Source of the DNA: Collinsella sp944321445 | GTDB taxonomy: Bacteria > Actinomycetota > Coriobacteriia > Coriobacteriales > Coriobacteriaceae | DNA: 64,000 nt | Assembly (NCBI RefSeq): GCF_030371825.1 | Contig: NZ_JAUDDM010000001.1 | Strand: one strand, 5' to 3' | Part shown: piece after piece, positions 35,665-44,979 of the stretch | Layout: the number at the start of each line of letters is the position of its first letter | How positions within the stretch are numbered: position 1 is the stretch's first letter | Translations under genes and position numbers: made by a program | The notes under the pieces: model-generated | Told to the model about the DNA's origin: nothing | Seen by the model: the letters and a program-made list of their open reading frames with translations, nothing else | Databases searched by the model: none

Positions 35665-36678
35665 ATGGCTACCGATGTTTCCACCCTCACGCCTATCTCC
35701 ATCACCGATGTCGAGGGCTTTTCGTTCGGGCACTGGACCGACCGCACGGCGGCAACCGGATGTACGGCAATCATCGCGAAGAACGGCGCTACCGGAGGCG
35801 TGGACGTACGCGGCGGCGCCCCGGCCTCGCGCGAGACTGACCTGCTCAAGCCCGAGCAGACCGTCGATGTGGTACATGCCGTGTGCCTTTCCGGCGGTTC
35901 CGCCTTTGGCCTCGAGGCGGCATCGGGCGTTGCGCGCGAGCTGGAGGCGCGCGGTATCGGCCTCGACGTGGGCCCCACCCGCGTGCCCATCGTGTGCTCG
36001 AGTTGCCTCTTCGACCTCGCCTTCGGTGATGCGTTCACGCGCCCGGGTGTCGAGGCGGGCATCTTCGCCACCTGCGCAGCGCTCGACGGGGATGCGGATA
36101 CGCTTGAGGAGGGAACAGTCGGCGCAGGCACCGGCGCCACCGTGGGCAAGCTGCTAGGAGCCGACCGCGCCATGAAGGGCGGCCTGGGCGCACGGGCGTT
36201 TGCGCTGGGCGAGTTGAAAGTGGGGGCCATTGCGGCCGTCAACGCCTGCGGCAACGTAGTGGACCCCGCCACGGGTGCACCGATCGCCGGCGCGCGCGAC
36301 GCCACGGACGGCACAAAGATCGTCGACCTGGAAGACGGCATGCTCGCCGCCGGAACGCAGCTCACCATGCCGCTCGACCGCACAAACACCACCATCAGCT
36401 GCATCGTCACCAACGCATGCCTCACCAAGGCGCAGGCCACGAAGGTCGCGCAGATGGCTGCTGACGCCTATGCGCACGTCATTCGCCCCACGCACACCAC
36501 CAACGACGGTGACACCGTCTACGTGCTCGCATCCGGAGGCATCGCGGACACCGCCCCCGACTACCCGATCGATCTGCTGGGTCTCGTGGCGACCCGCGCG
36601 CTCGAGGCGGCGCTCGTCGCCGGCTGCACCGAGGCGGATGGCATCCACGGGCTGCCCGCGCACTGTGACGTGAGATAA
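35665..36678 (+). CDS. P1 (DmpA/S58) family N-terminal nucleophile peptidase
   Basis: The 337-residue protein matches the P1 family: GFSFGHWTDRTAATGCTAII, VHAVCLSGGSAFGLEAASGV, GTVGAGTGATVGK, and the RTNTTISCIVTNACLTK segment around the likely autocleavage/nucleophile site. Members are aminopeptidases or cleave beta-peptides and self-process into two chains. The substrate is unknown. AAGGAG precedes the ATG. It converges on hydF. Confidence 0.9.
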   Translation: MATDVSTLTPISITDVEGFSFGHWTDRTAATGCTAIIAKNGATGGVDVRGGAPASRETDLLKPEQTVDVVHAVCLSGGSAFGLEAASGVARELEARGIGLDVGPTRVPIVCSSCLFDLAFGDAFTRPGVEAGIFATCAALDGDADTLEEGTVGAGTGATVGKLLGADRAMKGGLGARAFALGELKVGAIAAVNACGNVVDPATGAPIAGARDATDGTKIVDLEDGMLAAGTQLTMPLDRTNTTISCIVTNACLTKAQATKVAQMAADAYAHVIRPTHTTNDGDTVYVLASGGIADTAPDYPIDLLGLVATRALEAALVAGCTEADGIHGLPAHCDVR

Positions 36679-36706
36679 GGACGGATACTATTTCGCGCGA
36701 CGGCGC

Positions 36707-37942
36707 CTAATCGCCCAGAGCCGCCAGCGCCTCGGGAAACGGCGCGAGGCTGCGCCGCAGGATACCGTGCATGTGCGCGATCGCCACGCCGTAGTTTGTC
36801 ATGGGAACGCCCGCTTCGGCGGCAATCGCCTGACGGCTGCGCATCTCACGCGCGTTAAGCATGCATCCCCCACAGTGCACCACCAGGTCGTATGCACTCA
36901 GATCGCGCGGGAAGTCCCCACCGCTCGTGAAATCGAACGTGAGGTCCGCTCCCGTATGCTGCGCAATCCAGCGCGGCATCTTGACGGTACCGATGTCCTC
37001 GCACTGGCGATGGTGCGTGCACCCTTCGCTGATGAGCACGCGGTCCCCGTCGCGTAGACGATCGAGCGCCCCAGCACCGCGCACCGCCTCGATAAGGTCC
37101 GCCTTGTAGCGCAACATGAGAATCGAAAACGACGTAAGCGGCACGTCTTCAGGCACGACGCGTGCCACCTGCCCGAATACCTGTGAGTCTGTCACCACGA
37201 GCGCCGGCGGCCTCAAAAGCGCGCCCAGGGTGCCCGCAAGCTCCGTCTCGCGACACACTATCGGCATGCACCCGCCATCGAGCAAATCGCGAATGGTCAT
37301 CTGCTGGGGCATGATGAGGCGGCCTTTGGGTGCCGATTCGTCGATGGGACAAACGAGCACCGCCACACTACCCGGCTCGAGCAGATCCGCGACAACGCGT
37401 CGCTGGCGCGCATCGGGCTTTGAAATACCCGCCAACCGCTCTTTCAGCTCGTGGATTCCCGAGCCCGTCCGCGCACTTACCGATACCACGTGACGGCAAA
37501 GCGGCTCATCGGTTTCGGCCAACCGCATCGCCGCAGCGCGCGCCTCCTTCACGTCGCTCTTGTTCCACGCGATAAGATAGGGCACCTGACGCGCCTCGAA
37601 CTGCCCGATGAGGTCCCGATCGGCCGCAGCCAGCCCGCGCGCGCCGTCGACCACGAGCACCGCGACATCGCAGCTCGCCAGCATGCGGCGCGCCCGCTCG
37701 ACGCGCTTCGCTCCCAGCTCTCCCTCGTCGTCGATGCCGGGCGTGTCGATAATCACCACAGGCCCCAGCGGCAGGAGCTCCATGGCCTTTTTCACCGGGT
37801 CGGTCGTAGTGCCGCGCACATCGGACACCACGGCGAGCTCCTGCCCGGTCACCGCGTTCACCACGCTCGATTTGCCGGCGTTGCGCATCCCGAAAAAGCC
37901 GATGTGGACGCGCTCGGCCGACGCGGTATCGTTCAGGCCCAT
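36707..37942 (-). CDS. hydF: [FeFe]-hydrogenase maturation GTPase HydF
   Basis: The 411-residue scaffold protein has an N-terminal GTPase domain (GMRNAGKSSVVNAV, RGTTTDPV, DTPGIDDEGELG, NKSD), a middle dimerisation domain, and C-terminal [4Fe-4S] ligands in EGCTHHRQCEDIG and HCGGCMLNAREM. It assembles the 2Fe subcluster made by HydE and HydG and delivers it to HydA. It is the last gene of the hydE-hydG-hydF run. Confidence 0.97.
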   Translation of the reverse strand: MGLNDTASAERVHIGFFGMRNAGKSSVVNAVTGQELAVVSDVRGTTTDPVKKAMELLPLGPVVIIDTPGIDDEGELGAKRVERARRMLASCDVAVLVVDGARGLAAADRDLIGQFEARQVPYLIAWNKSDVKEARAAAMRLAETDEPLCRHVVSVSARTGSGIHELKERLAGISKPDARQRRVVADLLEPGSVAVLVCPIDESAPKGRLIMPQQMTIRDLLDGGCMPIVCRETELAGTLGALLRPPALVVTDSQVFGQVARVVPEDVPLTSFSILMLRYKADLIEAVRGAGALDRLRDGDRVLISEGCTHHRQCEDIGTVKMPRWIAQHTGADLTFDFTSGGDFPRDLSAYDLVVHCGGCMLNAREMRSRQAIAAEAGVPMTNYGVAIAHMHGILRRSLAPFPEALAALGD

Positions 37943-38040
37943 GTTCTTCCCCTACTCTGCGATGGTGTATGAAAGCGCCGCCCTCTGTTGAGCGCACGAA
38001 AGCGACGCCCTCTCGATAAAAGCCCGCTCCTGATGCCCAG

Positions 38041-39489
38041 TTAGAAACGGAAATCGCGACGGTTGGAGTTGCGGATGTCCGCGATGTGCTCCGTCGCGAT
38101 CTGGCGCGTACGGTCCTTAGGGACGCGGGCAAGTTCGCGCTCGATGAGCGGCCAGCCCACCTCGGCGGTCGCCGGCGAGGCGTAATCGACCAGGTACTCG
38201 GCGAGTGTCATGAGGGCGTTGGGATGGCAGCAGTTCAGAATCTGGCCGCTTTTGCACAGGCTCATGAAGCGGTCGCCCGTGCGGCCTTCGCGATAGCACG
38301 CCGTGCAGAAGCTCGGGATGTGGTCGAGCTGCATGAGCCAACGCACCACCTCGTCGAGCGAGCGCTGATCGGACACGTCAAACTGCTCGGAATCGTGCGG
38401 GCGCACCTCTTCCTCATAGCCGCCCACGCTCGTGCGCGAACCGCCCGAGATCTGCGAGATGCCGAGCTCCAGCGAACGGGCGCGCACCGCCTCGTTCTCG
38501 CGCGTGGAAATGATCATGCCCGTGTAGGGCACCGCGATGCGGATGCACGCGATGATCTTAGCGAAGATGTCGTCGTCGATGCCGTTGTCGAACGCATCGG
38601 GGTCGATGTCGTCGGCGCGCTTCAGGCGTGGCACGCTGATGGTGTGCGGCCCCACGCCGTGCACGGCCTCGAGGTGCTCCGCATGCATGAGCAAGCCCGC
38701 GAACTCATAGCGATACTTCTCCAAACCGAACAGCACACCCAGGCCCACGTCATCGATGCCGCCGTCCATGGCGCGATCCATCGCCTCAGTGTGGTAGTCG
38801 TAGTCGTGCTTGGGACCGGTGGGGTGCAGCTCCAGGTAGCTCTTCTTGTCGTAGGTCTCCTGGAACAGGATGTAGGTGCCGATGCCCGCATCCTTGAGCA
38901 TGCGGTACTCCTCCACCGTCGTGGCGGCGATGTTCACGTTCACGCGACGGATGGCACCGTTTTTGTGCTTGATGGAATAGATGGTGTCGATGCATTCGAG
39001 AATGTACTCGATGGGATTCATCTTAGGGTCCTCGCCGGCCTCGATGGCCAGACGCTTGTGCCCCATATCCTGCAGGGCGATGACCTCGCGGCGCACCTCG
39101 TCCTGCGTGAGCTTCTTGCGCGCGATATGCTTGTTTTTGGCATGATACGGGCAGTACGTGCAACCGTTCACGCAGTAGTTGGACAGATAGAGCGGGGCAA
39201 ACATAACGATGCGGTTGCCGTAATACGCGAGCTTGATTTGGCGCGCGAGCTCAAAGATGCGCTCGTTCAGCTCGGGGATGTCGCACGCGAGTAGAACGGA
39301 CGCTTCGCGGTGCGAAAGCCCTGCGCAGTGGTAGCCGTTGCCGCAGCTGACCGGCTTCGCCTTCTCGAGCAGGCTTTCGATGAGCGCTGCGTTGTGCTTG
39401 TTGGCATCTGCGTAGTCGAGGGTCTCGCGGATCTCCTCGTCGTTGATGAAGTCCTCGGCATAGCGGGACTTCGGGTCATAGATCGCCAT
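38041..39489 (-). CDS. hydG: [FeFe]-hydrogenase H-cluster maturase HydG (tyrosine lyase)
   Basis: The 482-residue radical-SAM enzyme has the Cys motif CVNGCTYC (Cys106, 110, 113) and the C-terminal auxiliary-cluster motif CTACYREGRTGDRFMSLCKSG. It cleaves tyrosine to make CO and cyanide ligands for the H-cluster. Length and the ThiH-like body fit. The ATG at 39489 has GGAGGAG upstream. It sits between hydE (136-nt gap) and hydF. Confidence 0.98.
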   Translation of the reverse strand: MAIYDPKSRYAEDFINDEEIRETLDYADANKHNAALIESLLEKAKPVSCGNGYHCAGLSHREASVLLACDIPELNERIFELARQIKLAYYGNRIVMFAPLYLSNYCVNGCTYCPYHAKNKHIARKKLTQDEVRREVIALQDMGHKRLAIEAGEDPKMNPIEYILECIDTIYSIKHKNGAIRRVNVNIAATTVEEYRMLKDAGIGTYILFQETYDKKSYLELHPTGPKHDYDYHTEAMDRAMDGGIDDVGLGVLFGLEKYRYEFAGLLMHAEHLEAVHGVGPHTISVPRLKRADDIDPDAFDNGIDDDIFAKIIACIRIAVPYTGMIISTRENEAVRARSLELGISQISGGSRTSVGGYEEEVRPHDSEQFDVSDQRSLDEVVRWLMQLDHIPSFCTACYREGRTGDRFMSLCKSGQILNCCHPNALMTLAEYLVDYASPATAEVGWPLIERELARVPKDRTRQIATEHIADIRNSNRRDFRF

Positions 39490-39625
39490 GGTTCTCCTCC
39501 CCTTCGCGGTCAGGCGCGCAGCCTTCCCTCTCAGACGAATGTTCATGCGGCAGGCGATAGCCGCTTATGGCCCCGCACCCTGGGCGGGGTTGTTCGGTAC
39601 GCCGCGCTTACAGACCAGGGCGCAC

Positions 39626-40693
39626 CTAGTCCAAGCACTTCGCGTCGCCGCGATCGATCACCACCCGGTAGCCGATCGCTTCCATGCGCCGGCGAAGCTC
39701 GGCCAGCCCTTCGGCCGCCTCGCTCCCGGCGTGTGCCTTTTTATCATACAGTTCGTACTTTTGTCGAACATCGGTCGGCGAAAGGTTGGGCATGACGACG
39801 TTCGCACCGGCGCATATCCCGCGCTCGCGCCCGGTGGCATCGAGGGTGCCCAGCGCCGTCGTGGCGGGCAGCAGCAGCGCAGGATCGATGAGGCGCAGCA
39901 GGCTGAGCAGGTAGCACGTGAGATCCACCGAGCCCGCCGGCTCACGGGCAAAAGGCGTCGCGTGATGCGGGATGAACGGGCCGATGCCCACCATCGCGGG
40001 GCGAAACGTTTCCACGAACTTGAGGTCCGCAGCGAGCGCGACCGCCGTTTGGTACGGAGAGCCGACCATGAAGCCGCAGCCCACCTGATACCCGATGTCA
40101 CGAAGGTCGCGCAGACACTGCATGCGACGCTCCCACGAGAGCTCCGCCGGGTGCAGGCGTGCGTAGTGCTTTGGGTCTGCCGTCTCGTGACGGAGCAGGT
40201 AGCGGTCGGCGCCCGCATCGAAGAGCGCCTGGTAGCTCGCGCGAGCCCGCTCGCCCAGTGAGAGCGCGACCGCGCAGTCCGGATGCGCCGCCTTGATGGC
40301 GCACACGATGTCGCACACGACTTCGTCCGTGAAGGCCGCGTCCTCGCCGCCCTGCAGCACAAAGGTGCGAAATCCCAGGTTGTAGCCTACGTCGCAGCAT
40401 GCAAGGATATCCTCGGCGCGCAGGCGGTAGCGTTCGGCCGAGCGGTTCGACCGACGCAGCCCGCAGTAGAGGCAGTCGTTTTTGCAATAGCTGCTGATTT
40501 CGATGAGTCCGCGGATGTAGACGTCCGTGCCGTACACGCGCCGGCGCTCCCGCACTGCGCGGTCGGCCGCGTACGCCGCCACTTCAGGCGTGAACGCGCG
40601 CACGAGCTCCTCGTACTCTGCAGGTCCGAGCGACCGCTCGACCGCGAGCCGGTCTATGAGCTCATACGCACGGCGATGGTCTGCCTCAGGCAT
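39626..40693 (-). CDS. hydE: [FeFe]-hydrogenase H-cluster maturase HydE
   Basis: The 355-residue radical-SAM protein has CKNDCLYC (Cys70, 74, 77), followed by GLRRSN and FRTFVLQGGED, as in HydE/BioB-like TIM barrels. HydE works with HydG to build the dithiolate bridge of the H-cluster. The ATG at 40693 overlaps the stop of the TM1266-like gene by 8 nt and has GAGGGGA upstream, so the two are translationally coupled. Confidence 0.97.
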   Translation of the reverse strand: MPEADHRRAYELIDRLAVERSLGPAEYEELVRAFTPEVAAYAADRAVRERRRVYGTDVYIRGLIEISSYCKNDCLYCGLRRSNRSAERYRLRAEDILACCDVGYNLGFRTFVLQGGEDAAFTDEVVCDIVCAIKAAHPDCAVALSLGERARASYQALFDAGADRYLLRHETADPKHYARLHPAELSWERRMQCLRDLRDIGYQVGCGFMVGSPYQTAVALAADLKFVETFRPAMVGIGPFIPHHATPFAREPAGSVDLTCYLLSLLRLIDPALLLPATTALGTLDATGRERGICAGANVVMPNLSPTDVRQKYELYDKKAHAGSEAAEGLAELRRRMEAIGYRVVIDRGDAKCLD

Positions 40694-40961
40694 GCGCCTC
40701 GGTCCCCTCGGAGACCACATTGGAGTAAAGCGTCTTCACGCTCACGCCGTCAAGCGAACCCACTTTTCCCGCCAAAGCCGAGGTCACATCCTGCGGCGCG
40801 TCGAGCGCCACCGAAATCACGCTCACGCCGCGCTGGCGATACGGCACGCCCATGCGCCCGATGATCCATGCGCGGTACTCGTGCAGCAGCTCGTTCAGCT
40901 CTTCCACCGCCTCGGGATTCTCGACGATGATGCCCATAATGGCAACACGTGTCTGAGCCAT
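40686..40961 (-). CDS. TM1266-type hydrogenase-system putative regulator
   Basis: The 91-residue ACT/NikR-C-like protein (TRVAIMGIIVENPEAVEELNELL, WIIGRMGVPY, GVSVISVALDA) matches the small family that accompanies hydEFG genes (TM1266 family). A regulatory role is assumed from its fold and linkage, not proven. It is the first gene of the hydrogenase maturation operon and has a perfect TATAAT upstream. Confidence 0.88.
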   Translation of the reverse strand: MAQTRVAIMGIIVENPEAVEELNELLHEYRAWIIGRMGVPYRQRGVSVISVALDAPQDVTSALAGKVGSLDGVSVKTLYSNVVSEGTEAHA

Positions 40962-40999
40962 GTGCCTCCCCTTTCGCTTTTGCCTTGCGGATGAGCGCG

Positions 41000-41030
41000 A
41001 TTATACCGCGCGACATCGCCTCTGCAGCAA
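41000..41030 (-). promoter_or_regulatory. Promoter of the hydrogenase maturation operon
   Basis: On the minus strand TATAAT (41005-41000) is perfect; TTGCTG (41030-41025) is a possible -35 at a long 19-nt spacing. It lies 38 nt before the TM1266-like start. Confidence 0.45.
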
Positions 41031-41059
41031 CGCGCCGATGTGAAAACCCCCGACGTAGA

Positions 41060-41087
41060 TTGACGTTGTTTGGGTATCTTCTAAGAA
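41060..41087 (+). promoter_or_regulatory. Promoter of the serpin gene
   Basis: TTGACG (41060-41065) and TAAGAA (41082-41087) are spaced by 16 nt, 27 nt before the serpin ATG. Confidence 0.55.
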
Positions 41088-41114
41088 ATGACCGCTTCTC
41101 CGAGGAGGCACCCC

Positions 41115-42494
41115 ATGAAGCTGCGCCGCCCCTCCCCGTTCATAGGCACCGTCATCGTCCTGCTCATTCTCCTGGCAGGAGGATTCGTATCCATACAGGA
41201 ACACTTGCTGGTAAAACGTACGGACCCCGAGACCACCGCCATGACTGCAACCGAACTGACAGATACGGCATCGGTCTCTTCCCCTGCGCCAGACAGCGCC
41301 CACGATGCGGAAGGGGCACGCGCGCTTTCGGAACTCGCTGTTTCACTCCTGCAGCACGACGCGGCAGTCATCGACGGCGAAAACTCCCTTGTCTCCCCAC
41401 TTTCTGTCGCAAACGCGCTGGGGCTTGCCGCCAACGGGGCAAAAGGCACCACGCTGGCCCAGATGGAGCAGGTGCTGGGGCTGGATGTCGTATCGCTCAA
41501 CGAATACCTTGCCACTCAACGGCTTCACGAACCTGCCGATGGCACGGAAAGCGAACCCTCCGTATCGCTTTCAAACTCCATCTGGATTCACGACACCCCC
41601 GACTTCGAGGCGAACGAAGCGTTTCTTCAGACTGCTGCGAGTTGGTATGGCGCTTCCGTTTTCAGCGCGCCGTTCGATGCGACCACCATCAAGGACATCA
41701 ACGCGTGGGTGGAAGACGGCACGGACGGCATGATCGAAGAAATGCTTCCGGTTGACCAAGAGATACCGGAGCGCGCGATGCTCTACTTGATGAATGCGCT
41801 CGCCTTCGAGGGTGCGTGGAAAGATCCGGTCGACGATGCGTTTGTTGAGACGGCATCCTTTACGCGCGAGGACGGATCGATTGAGGACGCTGAGCTCATG
41901 TTCTGCCTCGAGGACCGCTACCTGGAGCTTGACGTGAACAGCGGCGCGGCGGCGACAGACGAGGCGACCTCCGCAGCGATACCCGATGCGCAACGCCTGA
42001 CCGGATTCATGAAGCCCTACCAGGGCGGTACGTACGCGTTTGTCGCCCTGTTGCCGCCCGAGGGTATGACGGTGGAGCAGACGCTGGGGTGCCTGGATGG
42101 CGACGTGCTGGCTGAGCTTCTTGAAAATCCCTGGTACAACCCGGTGGATGCATACCTTCCCAAGTTCAGCTACGACACCGAGATGGAGCTTGTCGATACG
42201 CTCGGCTCGCTTGGTATGGCCGACGCGCTTGACCCCGACCGCGCGGACTTCTCGGGCGTGGGGTCCGGCGTGCCCCTGTACATCTCGCGGGTGCTCCACA
42301 AGACGCATATTGAGGTCGACCAGGAAGGAACGAGCGCCGCAGCAGCAACCGCCGTGGAGATGGAAGCCGGCTCGTCGGCACCGGGAGAGCCGCTTGAGCC
42401 CAAAATCGTGCGCCTCGACCGCCCCTTCATCTACCTCATCGTCGACACGACCGCGAACACCCTGCTCTTCCTCGGCGCCTACATGGGAGCCTAA
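41115..42494 (+). CDS. Membrane-anchored serpin (serine protease inhibitor)
   Basis: The 459-residue protein has an N-terminal signal-anchor (PFIGTVIVLLILLAGGFVSI, about 7-26), a short Thr/Ser linker, and a full serpin domain: SLVSPLSVANALGLAANGAKG, TIKDINAWVEDGTDGMI, LMNALAFEGAWKDP, and the C-terminal RPFIYLIVDTTANTLLFLG. The reactive-centre hinge GTSAAAATAV is of the inhibitory type (small residues), so it should trap proteases. The P1 residue is not clear. Gut Actinobacteria are known to use serpins against host elastase; the target here is inferred. GAGGAGG precedes the ATG. Confidence 0.93.
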   Translation: MKLRRPSPFIGTVIVLLILLAGGFVSIQEHLLVKRTDPETTAMTATELTDTASVSSPAPDSAHDAEGARALSELAVSLLQHDAAVIDGENSLVSPLSVANALGLAANGAKGTTLAQMEQVLGLDVVSLNEYLATQRLHEPADGTESEPSVSLSNSIWIHDTPDFEANEAFLQTAASWYGASVFSAPFDATTIKDINAWVEDGTDGMIEEMLPVDQEIPERAMLYLMNALAFEGAWKDPVDDAFVETASFTREDGSIEDAELMFCLEDRYLELDVNSGAAATDEATSAAIPDAQRLTGFMKPYQGGTYAFVALLPPEGMTVEQTLGCLDGDVLAELLENPWYNPVDAYLPKFSYDTEMELVDTLGSLGMADALDPDRADFSGVGSGVPLYISRVLHKTHIEVDQEGTSAAAATAVEMEAGSSAPGEPLEPKIVRLDRPFIYLIVDTTANTLLFLGAYMGA

Positions 42495-42495
42495 A

Positions 42496-42528
42496 CGACG
42501 CACTTCTCCCCAGGGGAGAAGTGCGTCG
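42496..42528. repeat. REP-like hairpin directly after the serpin stop
   Basis: Sixteen-nt perfect arms (42496-42511 and 42513-42528) flank one A. A near-identical hairpin lies at 46174-46204, also touching a stop codon (malQ). The sequence after it contains a CCCCCGTCCCC-GAGGCCA stretch like the tandem repeat at 53003. It lies between convergent genes and could protect or end both transcripts. Confidence 0.85.
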
Positions 42529-42569
42529 GTCGCTGGCCCCCGTCCCCGCAGAGGCCAGAGCGAACCAGG

Positions 42570-43616
42570 TTAGTTGAACTTGAAGATCTTGCTGGCCAGG
42601 TGATAGGCACCGACCGTGAACTTCTCGCCCGCCTTCGTGGGCAAGTTCGTGCCCACGCCGAGCACACCGTAGCGCGCGTGACGGTACATGCGCTCGTCAT
42701 AGGCCTTGAGGTCGTGCCACAGGTCGCGCAGCCACGTCTTGGCGTCCGGGTTATCGGACAGCTTGGTAAACACCGAGCAGATGGTCATCATCATGGTGAA
42801 GTAATGCATCATGTACGAGCGCAGACGCGCAGGCTCGACGTCGTCGTACAGGTGGTAGGCCTCCATCATGATACGCGTGATGCGGAACTGCTGGTCCAGG
42901 CGCTTAACCATGGTCGCCTCGTTCACGCTCTGACCCTCGCGGCCGATGAAGTAGCGGTAGAGGTCGATATCGGCGTAATACAGCGTCTGGCAGCGCGGCA
43001 GCGGCACGTAGGCGTAGATGTTATCGACATAGAACGTGTGCGCCGGCAGCGGAAGGTTCGCCGCGCGCAGCACATCGGTGCGGTAGCACAGGCTGTGCAT
43101 GAGCAGGTTCTGGTCGGGACGGAAGCGCCCCACCTCGTTCCAGGTGAACACCTTCTTGCGCGGAAGCGCCGTGCGGTAGCCGATGGCCTGGTGCGTGCCC
43201 TCGTGAACCTTCTCGTACACGTAGTTCGAGATGAACAGGTCGACACGCGTACCGCGCTCCTCAAATCCACGCAGAATGGTGAGCATGGTGGAAAGCGCCG
43301 AGGCGTCGAGCCAGTCATCGGAGTCAACGACTTTGTAGTAGGTGCCCGTCGCCTCGCGCAAACCGGAAAGCACGGCGATGCCGTGGCCGCCGTTCTCCTG
43401 ATGCACAGCGCGAATGATGCCCGGGTAGCGAGCTTCCCATTCATCGGCCTTGGCGGGCGTCTCGTCCTGACTTCCGTCGTCGACAATGATGATCTCGATA
43501 TCCGGAGCGTATCCGGACCCCTCGAGAATCGACGTGATGCAGTGGTCCATGTCGGCAGCCGCATTGTATGACGGGATGCCGAACGTCACCACCTTGTGCG
43601 TGGCAGAACTAGGCAT
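42570..43616 (-). CDS. Family 2 glycosyltransferase
   Basis: The 348-residue protein has a GT-A fold: VTFGIPSYNAAADMDHCI, IIIVDDGSQDETP, ENGGHGIAVLSGLREATG and the metal-binding VDSDDWLD. The C-terminal part is helical with no membrane segment. It probably adds a sugar (perhaps galactofuranose, since it is coupled to glf) to a surface polysaccharide; the acceptor is unknown. The ATG at 43616 overlaps the glf stop by 8 nt; an in-frame start at 43634 is possible. Confidence 0.9.
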   Translation of the reverse strand: MPSSATHKVVTFGIPSYNAAADMDHCITSILEGSGYAPDIEIIIVDDGSQDETPAKADEWEARYPGIIRAVHQENGGHGIAVLSGLREATGTYYKVVDSDDWLDASALSTMLTILRGFEERGTRVDLFISNYVYEKVHEGTHQAIGYRTALPRKKVFTWNEVGRFRPDQNLLMHSLCYRTDVLRAANLPLPAHTFYVDNIYAYVPLPRCQTLYYADIDLYRYFIGREGQSVNEATMVKRLDQQFRITRIMMEAYHLYDDVEPARLRSYMMHYFTMMMTICSVFTKLSDNPDAKTWLRDLWHDLKAYDERMYRHARYGVLGVGTNLPTKAGEKFTVGAYHLASKIFKFN

Positions 43617-44811
43617 GGCAGGCGATGATCTCATCCGACAGCGTGAGGGCGGAATCCGTCACGGCATCCATGTCGTAATAGCGGTACTCGGCCAGGCGAC
43701 CCACCGGATGGAAGTTGGTGAGGTTCACCACGCGGTCGAGATAGCGCTCGTACAGGGCGCGGTTCTCGGGGTCGAGAATCGCGTAGTACGGCGTCTGCCC
43801 GCTGCCGGGCTCGTAGGCGTGGCTGTACTCCTTCATGATGGTGGTCTTGCCGGGCATCACCTGACCGGTCATGTTCTTGAACTCGGTGATACGCGTGAAG
43901 TCCTCGCTCACCGTGTAGTTCACGGTGCCCACGGGCTGGAACTGGTCCATGTCGAGGGTCTCGAACTTCATGTCGAGCGTGCGGTACGGCAGCGCACCCA
44001 AATCGAGGCCGAACAGCTCATCGAGCGGGCCGGTGTAGACGATCTCGCCGCAGTAAACCTTGCCGCACACCTTGACGTTGGTCTCGCCGATCTCGAAGAT
44101 GTCGCGCGCGTCGACATCGACGAAGACGTCGATGAGGTCGTGATCGAGCATGTTCTCGAACATATGCGTGTAGCCCTTCTCCGGCATGCCCTGATAGGGT
44201 GCCTGCGGGAAGTAGCGGTCGTCATCGCCAATGAACACGGGGACGCGTCCGGTGACGGACGGGTCGATCTGGTCGGGCGTCTGGCCCCACTGCTTCATGG
44301 TGTAGTGGAGGAAGACGTTCTCGTACACGTAGTCGGCGACCTCGACGAGCTCGGGGTCGTTCTTGGAGCGAAGCTCCATGATGGGAACCTTCTTGTTCTC
44401 GCCGAAGGTGTCGACGAGCTTGCGGTACAGCTGCTCGCCGCGCTCCTCGCCAAATGCGAGCTTCAGGCTCGTGTGGTTGAAGGGAACCGGCATGAGCGTG
44501 CCGTGGATGTTGGCAAGCACCTTGTGCTGATAGTCGGTCCACTCGGTGAAGCGCGACAGGAAGTTATGCACGCGCTCGTTGAAGGTGTGGTAGATGTGCG
44601 GACCGTACTCGTGGATCAGGATGCCGCTCTCGTCGAGGCAATCGTAGGCGTTGCCGGCGATATGGTTGCGGCGCTCGAGCACAGCCACCCGGAATCCCGA
44701 GGTCTCTGCCAGACGACGGGCGCACACAGAGCCCGCGTAACCGGCTCCGACGACGATCATGTCGTAGGAATCGGGGTTGAACGTCTCAGGTAGACCAGAT
44801 GTGATCTGCAT
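43609..44811 (-). CDS. glf: UDP-galactopyranose mutase Glf
   Basis: The 400-residue flavoenzyme converts UDP-galactopyranose to UDP-galactofuranose. It shows the FAD motif DMIVVGAGYAGSVCARRLAE, ERRNHIAGNAYD, YGPHIYHT, MKQWG, RDDRYFPQ-like GDDDRYFPQAPYQGMPEKGYTHMFE (read in pieces) and the C-terminal GRLAEYRYYDMD. AAGGAG lies before the ATG at 44811. With the adjacent glycosyltransferase it points to a galactofuranose-containing surface glycan. Confidence 0.96.
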   Translation of the reverse strand: MQITSGLPETFNPDSYDMIVVGAGYAGSVCARRLAETSGFRVAVLERRNHIAGNAYDCLDESGILIHEYGPHIYHTFNERVHNFLSRFTEWTDYQHKVLANIHGTLMPVPFNHTSLKLAFGEERGEQLYRKLVDTFGENKKVPIMELRSKNDPELVEVADYVYENVFLHYTMKQWGQTPDQIDPSVTGRVPVFIGDDDRYFPQAPYQGMPEKGYTHMFENMLDHDLIDVFVDVDARDIFEIGETNVKVCGKVYCGEIVYTGPLDELFGLDLGALPYRTLDMKFETLDMDQFQPVGTVNYTVSEDFTRITEFKNMTGQVMPGKTTIMKEYSHAYEPGSGQTPYYAILDPENRALYERYLDRVVNLTNFHPVGRLAEYRYYDMDAVTDSALTLSDEIIACHA

Positions 44812-44876
44812 CGAAACTCCTTGCAAAAAGTTCCTATACCAAAAAACACTTGCGGCGCACCGCGCAGCAAAATGTT

Positions 44877-44906
44877 TTCAGGATTATAGCGCTCAAATCA
44901 TATAAT
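44877..44906 (+). promoter_or_regulatory. Promoter of pta
   Basis: A perfect TATAAT (44901-44906) is preceded at 18 nt by TTCAGG (44877-44882), a weak -35. The leader is about 67 nt to the ATG at 44980. The open frame upstream of that ATG begins inside the -10, supporting the chosen pta start. Confidence 0.55.
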
Positions 44907-44979
44907 GAAGCTTGCCACACAAGGAAAGCTCAACACGCTTACGAGAGAAGCGCTGGGCTTAAGCAACGTGAGGAGAATC

